NCBI GenBank assembly: GCA_023140035.1
Contig: JAGLML010000073.1
Coordinates: 1 to 6,101 of the forward strand
From: Thermoplasmatales archaeon
Lineage (GTDB): Archaea; Thermoplasmatota; E2; DHVEG-1
Length of the DNA stretch: 6,101 nucleotides
Direction: 5' to 3'
This document shows positions 6,039 to 6,101 of the stretch, piece by piece. Numbering within the stretch: position 1 is the first letter of the stretch; the number at the start of each line of letters is the position of its first letter. A program made the position numbers and the translations under genes. The notes beneath the pieces are model-generated. The model saw only the letters and a list, made by a program, of their open reading frames with translations. It did no database searches and had not been told where the DNA came from.

Positions 6039-6101
6039 AAAAATATGTAGAAAAAAATGATGTATTTGTTCTAATTGATTCAAATTTTAGAAAATATATT
6101 G
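6035..6101 (+). CDS. Start of a gene resembling archaeal tRNA (adenine-N1)-methyltransferase TrmI, 3'-truncated
   Basis: An ATG at 6035 overlaps the RaSEA stop (ATGA) and opens a frame that runs to the window edge, giving 22 complete codons. The peptide begins M-K-K-Y-V-E-K-N-D and continues V-F-V-L-I-D-S-N-F-R-K-Y. This resembles the N-terminal beta domain of archaeal TrmI, where an 'E-G-D-x-V-x-L-I-D-x-x-G-K-K-Y' pattern is usual. TrmI makes m1A at positions 57/58 of tRNA, which would suit its neighbour RaSEA. The visible part lacks the SAM-binding motifs, so the family call is tentative. That a gene starts here is well supported by the overlap and the open frame. Confidence 0.5.
   Translation, partial: MKKYVEKNDVFVLIDSNFRKYI

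Overview
This window is a dense, AT-rich stretch of an archaeal chromosome with all genes on the + strand. The archaeal assignment rests on the gene content: S15 of the archaeal/eukaryotic type, an archaeal RecJ-like DHH nuclease, the KEOPS subunit Pcc1, a methanogen-type seryl-tRNA synthetase (SerRS2) and the archaeosine radical SAM enzyme RaSEA. A TATA box at the leaderless-promoter spacing and a PGF-CTERM-like tail also fit. Together they suggest a euryarchaeal lineage in the broad sense (methanogens or Thermoplasmatota relatives). The window does not allow a firmer assignment.

Layout. Bases 1-1931 hold the 3' part of rps15, then the recJ-like gene and pcc1, which are only 1 bp apart. From memory, rps15-recJ-pcc1 is a conserved euryarchaeal information-processing cluster, often followed by the S3Ae gene. 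Here a class II SerRS2 gene follows instead (1958-3454). Four bases after it comes a small two-helix membrane protein with a lysine/alanine-rich tail (3459-3809). The 46-bp gap at 3810-3855 carries a clear archaeal promoter placed for a leaderless transcript. That promoter drives a second block: a membrane protein with an N-glycosylation-rich ectodomain and PGF-CTERM-like end (3856-4995), RaSEA (4992-6038), and the first 22 codons of a gene resembling the archaeal tRNA m1A methyltransferase TrmI (6035 onward). These last junctions are ATGA stop/start overlaps.

Functionally, most genes serve translation, especially tRNA: S15 (ribosome), Pcc1 (t6A37), SerRS2 (Ser-tRNA charging), RaSEA (archaeosine at position 15) and probably TrmI (m1A57/58). 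The RecJ-like protein belongs to DNA replication and repair. The two membrane proteins are of unknown function and are the least explained content. The second is translationally coupled to a tRNA-modification gene, which is unexpected.

No RNA genes, mobile elements, CRISPR arrays or long repeats were seen, and no gap exceeds 50 bases. I found no convincing evidence of a wholly new system. The best leads are the PGF-CTERM-like polytopic protein, its promoter with an overlapping inverted repeat, and the SerRS2 gene in the conserved cluster.
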